Below are positions 23,659 through 35,396 of a stretch of 64,000 nt of DNA, in pieces. The notes below the pieces were generated by a model, which worked only from the letters and a program-made list of their open reading frames with translations, had not been told where the DNA came from and searched no databases. This stretch comes from Triplophysa rosa (taxonomy: Eukaryota > Chordata > Actinopteri > Cypriniformes > Nemacheilidae). How positions within the stretch are numbered: the first letter of the stretch is position 1; each line of letters starts with the position of its first letter. The DNA lies in the NCBI RefSeq assembly GCF_024868665.1, contig NC_079913.1:11110299-11174298 (forward strand). Reading direction: 5' to 3'. Made by a program: the position numbers and the translations under genes.

Positions 23659-23957
23659 CCCTGCTGAATAAAACCATAGAAACCTAATAGAAACCTTCAC
23701 AGAAATTCGAATGGTTTCCATTAAAATACCATTACAACTCAATAGCTTTTTCCATTAAAACCAGCAGGGGAACAGTAAAACACAAATAGAAACTTTTATG
23801 GATTTAATGGTAATAATGGGAATTGTATTGGTTTTAATGGAAATGACAACGATGTCTATTGGTATGTGATGGATTCTGTTGGTCGGATGTTATCTGGCAG
23901 ATGGGAACACCAATAAAACGCCATTAAATCATATTGGAATAATGCCCAAAACTCACC
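23659..23957. repeat. ACCATTA/TAATGGT palindromic unit A
   Basis: Begins CCCTGCTGAATAAAACCATA and continues with alternating ACCATTA and TTTTAATGG motifs that fold back on themselves, then ATGCCCAAAACTCACC. The right end is less well defined than in the next two units. Confidence 0.6.
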
Positions 23958-23958
23958 C

Positions 23959-24249
23959 CCCTGCTGAAAAAATCAATAGAACCCCAACAGAAACCATTAC
24001 AGAAATTCTAATGGTTTACAATAAAATACCATTATGAACCATTAGCTTTTTCCATTAAAACCATTACAAAATGCCTTTTTGTAGTGTGTTTTGGGCATTA
24101 TTCCAGTAGGATTTAACATCCCACCAATAGAATCCATCACACACCAGTAGACACCATTACAGTTTCCATTTAAACCAATACAAATCACTTTAAAACCAGT
24201 AAAACCATTATAACTTCTTTAATGGTTTCTATTGATTTTTTCAGCAGGG
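23959..24249. repeat. palindromic unit B (CCCTGCTGAAAAAATCAATAG ends)
   Basis: The left end reads CCCTGCTGAAAAAATCAATA and the right end TATTGATTTTTTCAGCAGGG, inverted repeats about 290 bp apart. The two halves are rough reverse complements of each other. It abuts unit C directly. It is a fish foldback repeat, non-coding. Confidence 0.75.
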
Positions 24250-24503
24250 CCCTACTGAATAACAATAGAAACCATTAAAGATACTGTAATGGTTTTAATG
24301 GTTTTAATTGGTTTAATGGTATGTGATGGATTCTATTGGTGGGATGTTAAATCCTACTGGTATAATGGCCAAAACACACTACAAAAACATTTTTGTAATA
24401 GTTTTAATGGAATAGGCTGTTGGGTTGCAATGGTATTCCAATGGGAACCATTAGAATTTCTGTGATGGTTTCTATTGGGTTTCTATTATTTTTTTCAGAA
24501 GGG
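24250..24503. repeat. palindromic unit C
   Basis: Begins CCCTACTGAATAACAATAGA and ends TCTATTATTTTTTTCAGAAG before GGG. It is a third unit in line with A and B and internally self-complementary like them. Confidence 0.7.
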
Positions 24504-24509
24504 TTGTAC

Positions 24510-25450
24510 AAATGCACATCTTCCATCTGTGTTATCTTCCATTTATTAAATTACAGTAAATTTTCACGTATATTTACACACATGTATGAACACAGTAATC
24601 AGAAATATATATTAAAACTGTGTACTATAGTAATGGTTACTGTAGTAACAGCATGGTTCATATTTATAAGGGTATGCAGTTGTAAAGTCTTTTTAAGTTT
24701 TTATCTGTTTTTTTGCATGTTTCTATGTTGCTGCTAGCTTTTTCTAAATTAAAAGAGTTTCTCAAAATAGTTTTTACTATATTTTGCTCTTAAATATGGT
24801 TTAAAATGTGTCAAATGTGTCTTTAACTGAGATCAGCATCAAGTTTAGTACTAATGCAAAAGATAAAAAGTCAAAGCGTTTGTTTGTGTAACCGTTCTCT
24901 CACATTCCCACGCAAATCGATGGAACTAAATAGAACGGAAAGTCTGCTTTGACTTTCTTGTTGTGGTTCAGAAACAGTGTCACACTTTGCCACTATTTGC
25001 AGTCATAATGAAGCGGAGTTCGTATGCGTAAATGTGTACTTTGAGCCGTAGTCTAAAATGTTTGAGGATATTATATGCAGGTGTAAGCTCTGTCTTTGGT
25101 CTCTACAGTCGGCTGAAAGGATTTCAGTGAAGCTTTTACTCAAGCGAAGGCCTTGTGTTATGTGTGAGAGCGAGTGAGTGAGCGAGAGATTACTGTCCAG
25201 CTGAGAGACTGAGCTGTGATTCCATTAGACCGGAGAGCGACACGTGAGATCCGTACCCAAGAGAAAGTGAGCGAGACGGGGAATACAGATGAGACAGAGA
25301 GAGACTGACAGAGATTACGATGAAGAAACGAGAACGAGGTATGAGGACTCGAGATAAAACACCTCGGATGTCGGAACCGTTGAACATTGGCAAGAGAAGG
25401 AAGAAACAAGGAAACTGATAGCTTTAAATAAAGAAGAGGCAGCAAGAGAG
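24510..25450. other. non-coding stretch
   Basis: 25170-25330 is GAGA-rich with imperfect AGAGA runs leading into the microsatellite below. No exon or transposon ends recognised. Confidence 0.4.
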
Positions 25451-25456
25451 ATTGAG

Positions 25457-25458
<2 letters not shown>

Positions 25459-25494
<36 letters not shown>
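25459..25494. repeat. (AG)n microsatellite
   Basis: About 18 AG dinucleotides. The minus-strand Ser-Leu repeats are translations of this tract. Confidence 0.9.
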
Positions 25495-25495
<1 letters not shown>

Positions 25496-25829
25496 AAGAG
25501 GAATTGGAAATTCAATGCATACAGATTTATTTTCGCAAAGTTTATTTCGCAGAATGTTATTGCTGCAGAATTGAGAGGTAAAGGAGGGGGTCCAAAATGT
25601 AGTGAGCTGCCTGTCTAGACAGCATTGTAGGTATAATAAATGCACTCCATAAGCAAAATCTGTTGTAGCATCAACCATATGCCTTTAAACATGTTATTTT
25701 GGCCAGCATTGCATCCATTCAAAATGCATTGCGAATTTCAAGGATGTGCACGGCAGTGAGAGGAATGTTGTTTGAAGTGATCGTTCACCCAAATTTTTTA
25801 AGGACATATTGTGCAGTATTAAACTAATA

Positions 25830-26811
25830 TTAAAGCCACAATATGGAATATTTGGACCGCTAGATGGCGCACTTTCAAAACAACAACAAAAGGCGAAGCT
25901 AAATGACGATATGTAGGAGAGTGGAATTATGGGACATGTCGTTTTCACCATCCAGAGGCGTATGGAGATCGCCCATCATGTTCATGGACGAGGTAATGAA
26001 TTTTTTTTTAATGTCATCGTAATGAATTAGCTTGCAAGAAACGTGGAATGTAATGCTACGTTAGCCCGCGACTGATATTGGATTTTGTCAATTGATTTGG
26101 TAGCGTAATGCTACACAGTTTTACATGTTTAAAACAGTCATACAGTCGTCGTTTAAAAAGTAAATTTGAACGAACCCACAGCATTTACAAGTAATGTTAT
26201 TGGCTACATATTTTTGTGCAACGTATACTGTATTTCATAGGGTAACTGCATTCATAACTATTCAAATAATCTGTGCATGAGTATTTCGTGTACAATAAAA
26301 AAAATGTGCTTACCTGTCTATTAAAACACATGCGAGAATGGAGTCTCTGTCGAGTCCAACTTGGTCGCGAAGCTCTCTCCATTTAGAAAACGCCACGCTG
26401 AAATTAATGCTTGTTTTATTTCTTCCTTTGTCCATAAGCCTGTTTGCCTCATTTGGCCTACGATTACGCTTTTTTGGGTTTCCTTTACTCGCCAAAGAGT
26501 AATCGTGATCCATAATAACAGAACAACAGATGCTGCGTCCCAGATGCTGTATAACCACTTTCGCATTTGCGTGTTGCCGTAGTTTCTATAACCGGAAACT
26601 GAGGGTAGTACGGAGCACCAGATATTAAGTCACTGATATGTGACAAATACAAGGGAGACAAGGGACGGGCCATTATTTTAAATTTCTCTGGATTTGCACA
26701 TTCTTGGGAACATTTGGGATAATGTAAGCACACAACTGCATGAAATATATCACACTGTGCAAGTGATTTTTGGATATTTCATAACAAAATTCTTCCATAT
26801 TGTGGCTTTAA
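25830..26811 (-). mobile_element. 982-bp TTAA element with an exon-like minus-strand ORF
   Basis: Ends are TTAAAGCCACAATATGGAA at 25830 and TTCCATATTGTGGCTTTAA at 26811, near-perfect inverted repeats including TTAA. The minus-strand frame 26558-26310 ends ...FSKWRELRDQVGLDRDSILA then CVLIDR, right where the minus strand reads GACAG then GTAAGC, a strong splice donor (GT at 26313-26312). The W-x-x-L...D-x-x-x-A-x-x-L-x pattern resembles a short motif seen in many fish transposon-derived genes, as I recall. It may be a captured exon or the first exon of a lost transposase gene. The last four bases (TTAA) are also the first four of the next element. Confidence 0.7.
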
Positions 26812-27076
26812 AGCAATATTTCACCCGAAAATAAACATTCTGTCATCATTTACTCACCCTCTTGTAATTTCAAACCTTTATGATTTTCTTTCTTCCGCAG
26901 AACACAAAAGATATTTTGAAGAAAGTTGGTAAGGTAACCGAACAGAACTGGGGCCAGTTAACAACATTCTTCAAAATATCTTCTTTTGTGTTCTGCGTAA
27001 GAAAGAAAGTCATACAGGTTTAAAATGACAAGAAATGATGACAGAATTTTTTTGGGGGGGTGAAATATTAATTTAA
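26808..27076. mobile_element. TTAA foldback miniature element, copy 6
   Basis: Left end TTAAAGCAATATTTCACCCG, right end GGGTGAAATATTAATTTAA. The inner pair CTTCCGCAGAACACAAAAGA and CTTCTTTTGTGTTCTGCGTA is clear. It shares the TTAA at 26808-26811 with the preceding 982-bp element. Confidence 0.8.
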
Positions 27077-27419
27077 TATTAGTTTAATATTGCTCAATAT
27101 GTACTAAAAATACTTTTAATTTATTAAAGGTGAGGTCATCCAGGTTTTTTAGTTTATGCCTATACTGTATTTAGGATGCAGTGTGTCAGATGTAATGCTG
27201 ATGATATAAAAATAATGTATTGCATAACAATATATTACAAAATAGCTTAAATCAACATTTTATGCACTATTTAGTAGGTTGACTGTACATTTTGGAATGG
27301 AATATTAACTTCTGTTACATTTTTGGCTGGTTAATTGGGATGAACTATTTTCCTTTTGTTGTCTATAGCATCATAAGCATCAGTTACTTATAAGGTTCAA
27401 TTTCGGATAGGATGCTCTC
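27077..27419. other. non-coding stretch, nothing recognised
   Basis: AT-rich spacer between two foldback elements. Confidence 0.45.
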
Positions 27420-27700
27420 TTAAAGGGATAGTAATTCATAATTCATCAAATTGAAATTTCTTTGTTCTGCAGAACGCAGACGAAGATATTTTGAAGAATG
27501 TTGGTAACCAAACAACTGCGGTATCCATTCACTTCTATTGCATGGACACAAAACCAATGCAAGTGAATGGGTGCCGCCGTTGTGCAGTTACCAACATTCT
27601 TTAAAATATCTTCTTTTGTGTTCTGCAGAAGAAAGAAAATCAAACAGTTTTGACGGGGGAGTAAATGATGACAGGATTTGTATTTTTTGAACTACCCCAA
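27420..27700. mobile_element. TTAA foldback miniature element, copy 7
   Basis: Left end TTAAAGGGATAGTAATTCAT, right end decayed (TTTTTTGAACTACCCC). Inner TTCTGCAGAACGCAGACGAA and CTTCTTTTGTGTTCTGCAGA pair present. Confidence 0.7.
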
Positions 27701-27959
27701 AAGTTTGCTGCCTGTATAGGAACAGCTAATATTTTACAGTGTTACTGCAAAATTGTAAGCGTTTGATTGTGAGAAACAAAAAGGAAAACTGCAACTTCAA
27801 GCATTATACAGTCTAAAAAGTGGAAGTTGAGGATGTGTTCTCTTTCGTGTGATTGGATGCTTGCTGAGTAATGACAGTAATGCTCATAGTCAAAGAGATG
27901 CCCCATGAATTATGCAGCAGATCTGTTACGGCTTAGGGTGCCACGACAGGTTACGCCTG

Positions 27960-27982
27960 CCACACACACACACACACACACA
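27960..27982. repeat. (CA)n microsatellite
   Basis: About eleven CA dinucleotides. Confidence 0.9.
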
Positions 27983-27999
27983 CGAAAACCCAGGGTGAC

Positions 28000-30215
28000 A
28001 TTAGAAGTTGTTAGAGCTGACATTGAACCTCTCCAGAAAGAAGACGCGAGACACTGTTATTAACACAGTGTCCTCTAGTATCTACCAACAGACCCAAAGA
28101 CTAAAATAATTATTCTCTCTTGATTCACTTCTTGTGAGTTGAGGTTTACCAAAAAAAGAAAAAAAATCAATTTAGTCATTAATCCATCATCTGATTCACA
28201 TTTGTACATTGAAGCTTAATGATTAGTGATTGATAGACATATTTGATTAATTGCTTTTTAACTTTTTGTCTCAGAAAAAGCAATTTTCATGTAAAACTAC
28301 TTCATCTTTGTTGGTGCTTGTCAACATTATACCCTTCACATTGATTGTACACGTTGAATGTCTTCGACATTCTGCAAAATATAGTTTGTGTGCTATCAAA
28401 GAGACACACATTAGAAGTCTAACAGGTTTGGAACGACATGAGGGTGAATAAGCGAGGGAGGATTGTTAATGTTGTGATCTACTGTATTATTGAACTCTTT
28501 TTATACAGAGTGGTTTTGTCTGTATCTGTCCCCCATGGTGCAGTCTGTAAATCCAGTCTTGTAACCAGTCTGAAGCAGGTCTCATTTTCACTTTAGAACG
28601 CAGAGATGTGGATGAGGCTTTTTTCCAAACCACCTGCCACCGTGAACAGCCTTGCCACATTTTTGGAGCAAAAACTATACATGTGAAAAATTGAACAAGC
28701 TTGAATTGGCAGATGAAGGTACCCAGACTTCTCTATAACTCCCTTGTTACCGAGCAAGACTAGAATGTGGAAAGTCTCAGGCCTGAAATAAAAGCAAGCA
28801 GACTTGATTTGAAGCACAAGAGCCAAAAATCTCATTTTGAGGACTCCTGAATTGAATCTTTGATGTCTAGAAGTGGTTTCATCATTGCAGTGATCAAAAA
28901 TGGATATAAGATTCATCATCTATAGCCTATTTTTCAACTCACGTTTCTGGAGAAATTCAACATTACGTTATGAAAGGAAAGATTATTCGTATTAAATAAA
29001 TAATTGCTTATATGGTCTGGCAATATTTTGCTTGAAAATAAAATACACCAATAAACCCTTTTCGCATTTGGTCACTGATGTGATGAATGTAGTTTTTAAT
29101 GATATTTATATTATTTATTTTTTTGAGATATTTAATGGACATTTTTAATATATAATATTTTTATAATAATGATTGGAAATTGACAATTGCATTGATGCCA
29201 GATAACTTGACCAACAATGCAATAAAAGGGAAAAAATAGCACTATGCAAAGATAAAAATTTTATGTGATGTGTTTTTTGTTAAAAAACTACTATCTGTGT
29301 CTGTCTCTCTCCATCATTCATTCTGTCTGTTTTACTCTCTTTTGCAACGTCTCTCTCTCTTAGCTATGGTACTTAAGCACCACGACGAAGGCTTTGACTA
29401 AGTTTCCATGGTAACTGTCGTCTACCAATCCCCCCCCCCGCGCAGTCTGCGTCAGACCAGTGACCAATCCCAATCCCCCTACCCCCTCACACACCTCATT
29501 CCTTCATCCATCCCTCTATCCCTGAAATGAATGAATACACAGGAACTCAAGAAATGGGGGCTGCTGTTGTTGAGCACTGTTATGAAACAGGCCTATAATT
29601 GGCCGGTTTGCACGTGCATAGCGTGCTCTGATTGGACGTGTGGGGGATGTGACTGGGTCAGATTCAGATGCCAAAAGAGCTCCCAGCTTGAGTTGAAGAA
29701 GTGTTTAACTGCAGAGGAGGTCAGGGAGGAAACAGGAAGTGTGCCATGGAATGAGACCAGAGACAAGTAGGGTGTGTGTGATTTGGTCTCCTGAGGGGGG
29801 TCATTTTCTCATGTTTTACTGTTGTTTCTTTCATGCCACATGGCTTACACTCGAATAGAGATACATTCGAGGAGAACATGGACACTCACACACGCCAAAG
29901 AAATGCTGTATCATTGCTTTCTACAGATACAGATGCATGTTTATATGTTTTATTTCTTTCTTTTATATTACACAATATAAAAACTGTAAGTTCCTTTCAA
30001 GTCTAAAAAGAACATTGACCCAGAAAACCTTGCTGTTCTTTTTTTGTGTGATTTACTGTTTTCTACATTAAATCATTCTACATAATGTAAAGAACATTTT
30101 GTGAAAATACAACCTTGCTATCTTGAATATTGACTGAGTTTGAAATTATAAGATTGAAATTATAGTGAAATTACTCAAATTAAACTTTGATGCTCGTCTC
30201 AGCTTGGATTTCACA
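28000..30215. other. unique-looking intronic stretch, nothing recognised
   Basis: No transposon termini seen over about 2.2 kb. The frames at 28593-28919 (minus) and 29531-29770 (plus) have no recognisable domain and no convincing splice context. Confidence 0.4.
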
Positions 30216-30220
30216 GACTG

Positions 30221-30486
30221 CACTCTTAAAAATAAAGGCGCTTAAAAGGTTCTTCAAAGTGATGCTATAGAAGAACCATTTTTGGTTCCACAAAGAACCA
30301 TTCAGTCAAAGGTTCTTTAAAGAACCATCTCTTTCTTACTTTTTTATAATCTGAGGAACCATTTTTCGCCACAAAGAACCTTTTTTGAAACAGAAAGGTT
30401 CTTTGGACGTTAAAGGTTCTTTGTGGAACCAAAAGGTTTTTCTATGGCATCAAAGAACATTTTGAAGCACCTTTTTTTTAAGAGTG
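30221..30486. mobile_element. 266-bp hairpin element (CACTCTTAAAAATAAAGG ends)
   Basis: Begins CACTCTTAAAAATAAAGG and ends CCTTTTTTTTAAGAGTG. The halves are reverse complements over most of their length, with repeated AAAGAACC / GGTTCTTT blocks, so the whole unit can fold into one long hairpin. Non-coding. No clear target duplication. Half copies lie at 13698-13792 and perhaps 12795-12835. Confidence 0.8.
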
Positions 30487-31080
30487 TGGGTCACATTTAG
30501 TTAAACTAAACATATTTTATATAAATAATATAAGTATTTCACACCATTAAAAAATGTGTTATTAACCAAATCAACCAAATTTGAATGATAAAAAACCTGC
30601 CAAGTAAATAAAATAAGTTATCAAAATCTTGAAAAATTGAGCATTTGTGAAAAACTGTTTAAACTGGTTTCATAGTCTTTTTAATGTGTTACGCAATACA
30701 TTTCTAACATTTATAATGTGTTTAGAAGCAATTCTCAGAATTCTCTTTACACTGACTTTAAGAAATCCTTTACGTAATAAATAATTTGAATACAATTTTA
30801 ACAAAATGACTATTAAAATATCATACTGTATCTAAGATATGATTGAGTATTGAACCCACATTTCTACCATTGTAACTCAATGCTTAGTGTCTTGGAAGAC
30901 GTCACGCTCCATTAATGCTTCTTATGTACAGACAGACGCAGCCAAAGGAGAAAGAGTTATTTGTGGCTGGGGAAAAGAGTGCGAAAGAGAGGGGACTGGA
31001 AGAGTGGCCACATATTAAATAGCCTTAAAAATAGATGATACATTTCAAAACAACACCAGTATTTATATTCCTGTAATTTT

Positions 31081-32653
31081 GGAGGATCTATTGACAGAAA
31101 TGCAATATAATATACACAACTATGTTTTCAGAGGGGTTTAAAGACCTTACATAATGAAGCATTATGTTTTTATTACCTTAGAATGAGCTATTTCTATCTA
31201 CATACACATCGGCAGAGGTGGGTAGAGTAGCCAAAATCTTAAGTAACTAGAGAAATTGTTACTCAAGGTAAAGTAAAAGTCACTATTTTAAAAATTACTT
31301 GAGTAAAAGTAAAAAAAGTATGCAATGAAAAAACTACTCAAGTAGTAGTTACTTAGTTACTTTGTATCTGATTATATAGGCCTACTACATAAAATTAATA
31401 TTAAAGCCAATATTTGAATATTACATTTTAATCAATATTTTTAAGTATCATAAGCAGATATCTTTGCAATATACTAGAGAGACTAAAGAATAGACAAACA
31501 CAGAAGAGACAAGCATTTCTGTAAATTTCATCTAGTCCTGATGTCAATGTAGTTTACACAACTTATTTAGAATAATAGACCATGTCAAACTAAAGTGAAC
31601 CGGCAGAGTTTTGCGTTTAAAATGCATGAACTGAACTCATTTACTAAGATGATCTAGAACATCTGCAGTGCTCTCTTAAATGAAATACACATTTTTGAAC
31701 AAAGCTCATGTTTTCTCGTGTCGTGTCACGTGTGTGTGGTGAAACGCTCTTACTTGTAAACAAACAGTAAACAGTGAACCACACGCCCATCAACACGTTT
31801 TCTTCCTTCTGTTCTTCAAATGTATATTTCTGCAGGCCCACATCTCTGTATCTGACAGGTAACGCGCATGTTACTGTGTCTGACGAACAGGTCGCGCGGG
31901 TGGCAAACAATATGACACATTTGCAGTTTTGATTGTATAGATATAGATTAATATCCACTTCATCCAACGCTCTTTGTGTTCTGCGTGTTCTTAAGTTTCG
32001 CGCTACGTGGAGTGAGTAATCCTGCTTCAGATGATTCAGATCATGCTGCGAACTGAACAAATCATTTGAACTGATTCATTAGCCTATTCAAATGGTTTTG
32101 CCCATTGTTCAATTAATGCTATCAAAAGAATAAACTCAAAAGAATAGATCACTCGGGAATGCCCGTAAAAAGAGACGACAACCTTGAAATAAACAACGTG
32201 TTTTAAAAAGCATATTTTAAAATGAAGGAACGTCACGCAATGTAAGTTATGTAACGAAGTAAAAGTACAGATTTTCTATTAGAAATTTACTCAAGTGAGA
32301 GTAAAAGTGCACACTTTTAATTTTACTTGAAAAGTACATATTTTCCAAAATGTTACTCAAGTAAATGTAAGGAAGTAAATGTAGCTCGTTAACTACCCAC
32401 CTCTGCACATCGGGTCCCCTTACATGGAATTCGCTATGTTGTTTCTACAGTAGCCCTAAATGGACAAACTGCTCTACAGAGCGCGTTTTGTAAATACACC
32501 ATTTCCTTCAGCACAGAAGTGAAAACGTGACAACATCTTAGTGCTGTGTCAGCCATCGTAGTGTTTTGAAAGGGAGGGGTGGAGTGAGCCATTGGTTGCA
32601 ATTTTGCAACCTCACCACTAGATGCTGCTAAATTTCATACACTGAACAATTAA
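31081..32653. mobile_element. TTAA-ended repeat copy B, split by a hAT element
   Basis: Inverted relative to copy A at 5666-6034. It reads GGAGGATCTATTGACAGAAA at the left, runs to CTATCTACATACACATCGG, is interrupted at 31213-32405, and resumes GTCCCCTTACATGGAATTCG to its end CATACACTGAACAATTAA. The two parts joined reproduce the order of copy A, which proves the interruption. Confidence 0.8.
31213..32405. mobile_element. non-autonomous hAT element with 8-bp target duplication
   Basis: Terminal repeats CAGAGGTGGGTAG at the left and CTACCCACCTCTG at the right, flanked by CACATCGG on both sides (31205-31212 and 32406-32413). CAGxG ends and an 8-bp duplication are diagnostic of hAT elements. 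Near each end there are many AGTAAAAGT / ACTCAAGTA repeats, likely subterminal transposase-binding sites. The longest frame (31644-32060, minus) shows no transposase motif, so it depends on a transposase from elsewhere. Confidence 0.9.
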
Positions 32654-32659
32654 GTATTA

Positions 32660-34600
32660 CTTTGGCGATTTTGAAGCCGCTTTGTATTGTTACAATGTCG
32701 GTTTTATATGTACATGAACAACATGTTACCTGGACACAGAAATACAAGTTTATATTCGCAAATAAATATGAAAAAACATCGAAGAATATACTTGCATTTC
32801 TCGTTCCAGGTTGAAAAAGAGTTACGCTTAAAATCCTAAATGTTATTGACAGCAAAGTCACTTAAAAGGTTATCAGTGTTATCCACTGTATGTATTTTTT
32901 TTAAACCAACAGGTTTGTTTTAGACGCTTGATGGTGCAGCATCCACAAATCCATGAAGGATTTGCTAGTTGCTTTTAGTTTGTGGCAGGTGATGCTAGAA
33001 GGATGGGCACTCTCATTGTATTGAGCATTTTTCTTGGAAAACTTGGAAACTTGTACAGTACATTTCTCCAGAAAAGGAAGATTTGAAATGTGTCTACCTG
33101 CTGCTAGTCTTTTTGGCCTCAAAGCTAACTGACATAGACTAAAAGTCACAAAACATTTGATTTCATGAGGTTTAGGAATATTTGTGCCTTTGCCATCATC
33201 ATAGATCTTTTGAACTCTGTTTAATGTCTTCATACAGTACTATCTGTTGTGGATGAAGTTCAGTCTGCTGAGAGTGACTGTGAGAGACTCGCTGGCTGTC
33301 TGAAGTCTGTGTGGTACAGCTGCAGTCAGTTTCAAATGCAAACCACACTCGCTGAGCCAATTATAATCTCCTTATCTCTGGAGTACAACACAAGCCATCC
33401 CAAAGTAAACACATACACGTTCAGCCTAACTTCACAACAGATCTCCCATGATCCTTTGGAACCTGAAATAGCCTTTTGGAATGAAAAAAGCCTGTTTCAG
33501 ACTTTACAGTTTATATTGGATTGGATCACTCTCATTCTACCTGATGCATTTAAGATTTGCTTGTTATCTGTAGATGTGGGAGAGGTTTGCTTTTGGATGC
33601 AGATTGTCTTGACATTTTTATGGACCTGTTTAGTGCAGTCACGCAAATGCTTTTTGGACGTTTGTTGGGAGTCGCAAAAGAAAAAATGGATTGCTCAGAG
33701 CTGGATTGCTTTACTCTCATTGGTCGGTCCCGAAAGTCTCTCATCATTTGCATAAAGTTGAACAGTTCTCTTTGTCATGTCACTAGACACGCCCACTTTC
33801 TGTTGTTACTAAGCTACCGTTAAAATGAATGTGATCATGAAAATCCTGTAAAGCAGCATACCTACTGTACGCAAAGTCTATTTTTGCTTTCTCTTGAGTT
33901 GGACAAACATTTTTATTTGCTATTTTTATTTCCAATAAGTAATATTCCCCCCACAAATATGTATTTTTAAGGCTGTTCCGTTGAGTGTTTTCATTGTGTG
34001 ATAAGCATTTAATCCCCTAAAGTGTAAACTTTAATTTGAGACAGATCTTTAGTGACAAGAACATGTGGTATGTTTGCAACTCTGTTACCCTCTGTAGCTC
34101 AGCATCGTATAAAACTCGGTGGATATTTGTGTTATCGTGTTATTACCGTATAATTATTGTTAAGCTCATGTTAAGAAGCTTAGAGTAAGGAAACAAATAA
34201 ACACAACCTTTTCCACCTGTGATGCGCTGGAGCCGGTGCCCTTTAAACCTGCTGGTCATGAATCAACGATCGCTAACAAGATAATGTTCTCACCACGTTT
34301 TTCAAAACAAAGCTGGTTGGACACAGAACAGAAAGGAAAACAGAAGTATATTGTACACTGTTGATTATTCACTGAAGTAAATTAGAAGCACCAGATTTGG
34401 TACGATGTGACACATGGGATGGTTAAGGTCTTGTGATCTCGGACACCTGTACCATTCTGCTGGAAAAGAGGATTCAGTGATTTATTCATTTTTGTTTTGT
34501 ACTAGAATAACAACGTGAGAAATTCCATTGTTCTGTGAATAATTTTTCTGCTTTCAAAAGTCAACACAAATGGTGTCCCATGTCTCATAATTTGAAATCA
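32660..34600. other. intronic stretch with chance reading frames
   Basis: The frames at 33249-33755 (plus, 168 residues) and 32901-33233 (minus, 110 residues) contain no domain I recognise, and neighbouring sequence does not offer a gene structure. 33550-33830 has the CTCATTGGTCGGTCC and GACACGCCCACTTTCTG flavour of fish transposon interiors, but termini were not found. Confidence 0.4.
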
Positions 34601-34665
34601 GTCCAATATATTTTTGTGCCAAAATGCAGAATGGGGTATTTGCATACGGGGCGATGACGTACTTC

Positions 34666-35023
34666 CGCTAAAATCTCAGCCAGCTAAGCCACTTCCGCTC
34701 TTATTATTCCGCTAAGGTAATTTTCCATCAAGTGATAACAATGTGTTTAGTATGAATTCGTGCAAGTTTCAGCGAATCAACAACACTATGACTAAACATT
34801 GCTATATGCCTTTGTGATCGTGCTTCGAGTAAGTGCAAAAGTTTACTTAAGTTTTTTATATATTTGTGAATGTAGCTTGAAACGGATAGCCTGAAGCGCT
34901 TCTCCATTTTGGTTGTCGATGTATGATGTAGTGTTTGGATAATTAGACTCACGTCACTGACTGTAATCCTATGTGCATCTTAAAGCGAGCAGGTGAAAAA
35001 CGCTGTTGGCTGAGATTTTAGCG
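34666..35023. mobile_element. inverted-repeat element (CGCTAAAATCTCAGCC arms)
   Basis: CGCTAAAATCTCAGCC at 34666 is matched by GGCTGAGATTTTAGCG ending at 35023, exact over 16 bp. Weaker similarity may extend outward (TTGCATACGGGGCGATGACG against CGCTCTGTGTGCATATAC). Non-coding; superfamily unresolved. Confidence 0.65.
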
Positions 35024-35335
35024 GTCAACGCTCTGTGTGCATATACACCATTTAGCTTGCCGATACAAATGACACAGCTGACAGCATCTCATCCCTCAAT
35101 GTTTCCCATGCTTGAGTTTTAAAGGTTTCTGTGGGTCCAGTTAAAAAGTCTAAAATCCAACACAGGCCTCAAAATTTCTCAAACAATTTCACAGGTTTTA
35201 AAAATTGTCTTTGAGAAAGTGTTTTGGGCAAGTGTTTTTTGGGAAAAACTTGTTTAATCACCTTGTAATAAAACTACAAAACCACTCATGCAACCTTGGC
35301 AGTCCGGTCATTATTTTTCCGTGTAGGTTGTGGTT

Positions 35336-35396
35336 TTGGGCAATTCCAGCATTATGGATGTGACATTTTCAGTCAAAACTTGAAAAATAAACTCTC
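35336..35396. repeat. short dispersed repeat, copy 2
   Basis: GCAATTCCAGCATTATGGAT followed by GTGACATTTTCAGTCAAAAC matches 15341-15406. The LTR copy that follows appears to be inserted into it: the bases after the LTR (CAGAAG) resemble what follows in the first copy (CAGAGA). Confidence 0.55.

Noticed and set aside
29370..29410. Possible micro-exon after CTCTCTCTCTTAG
   Set aside because: The acceptor-like tract is only a CT run, no donor of quality follows, and the translated piece matches nothing in MAGI2 that I know.
31644..32060. 138-residue minus-strand frame inside the hAT element
   Set aside because: No hAT dimerisation or catalytic motif could be seen; the element is non-autonomous.
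32901..33233. 110-residue minus-strand open frame
   Set aside because: No domain recognised and no splice signals placing it in a gene.
33249..33755. 168-residue plus-strand open frame
   Set aside because: No recognisable motif, no promoter or splice context, and fish transposon-like sequence in its second half. Long frames of this size occur by chance.
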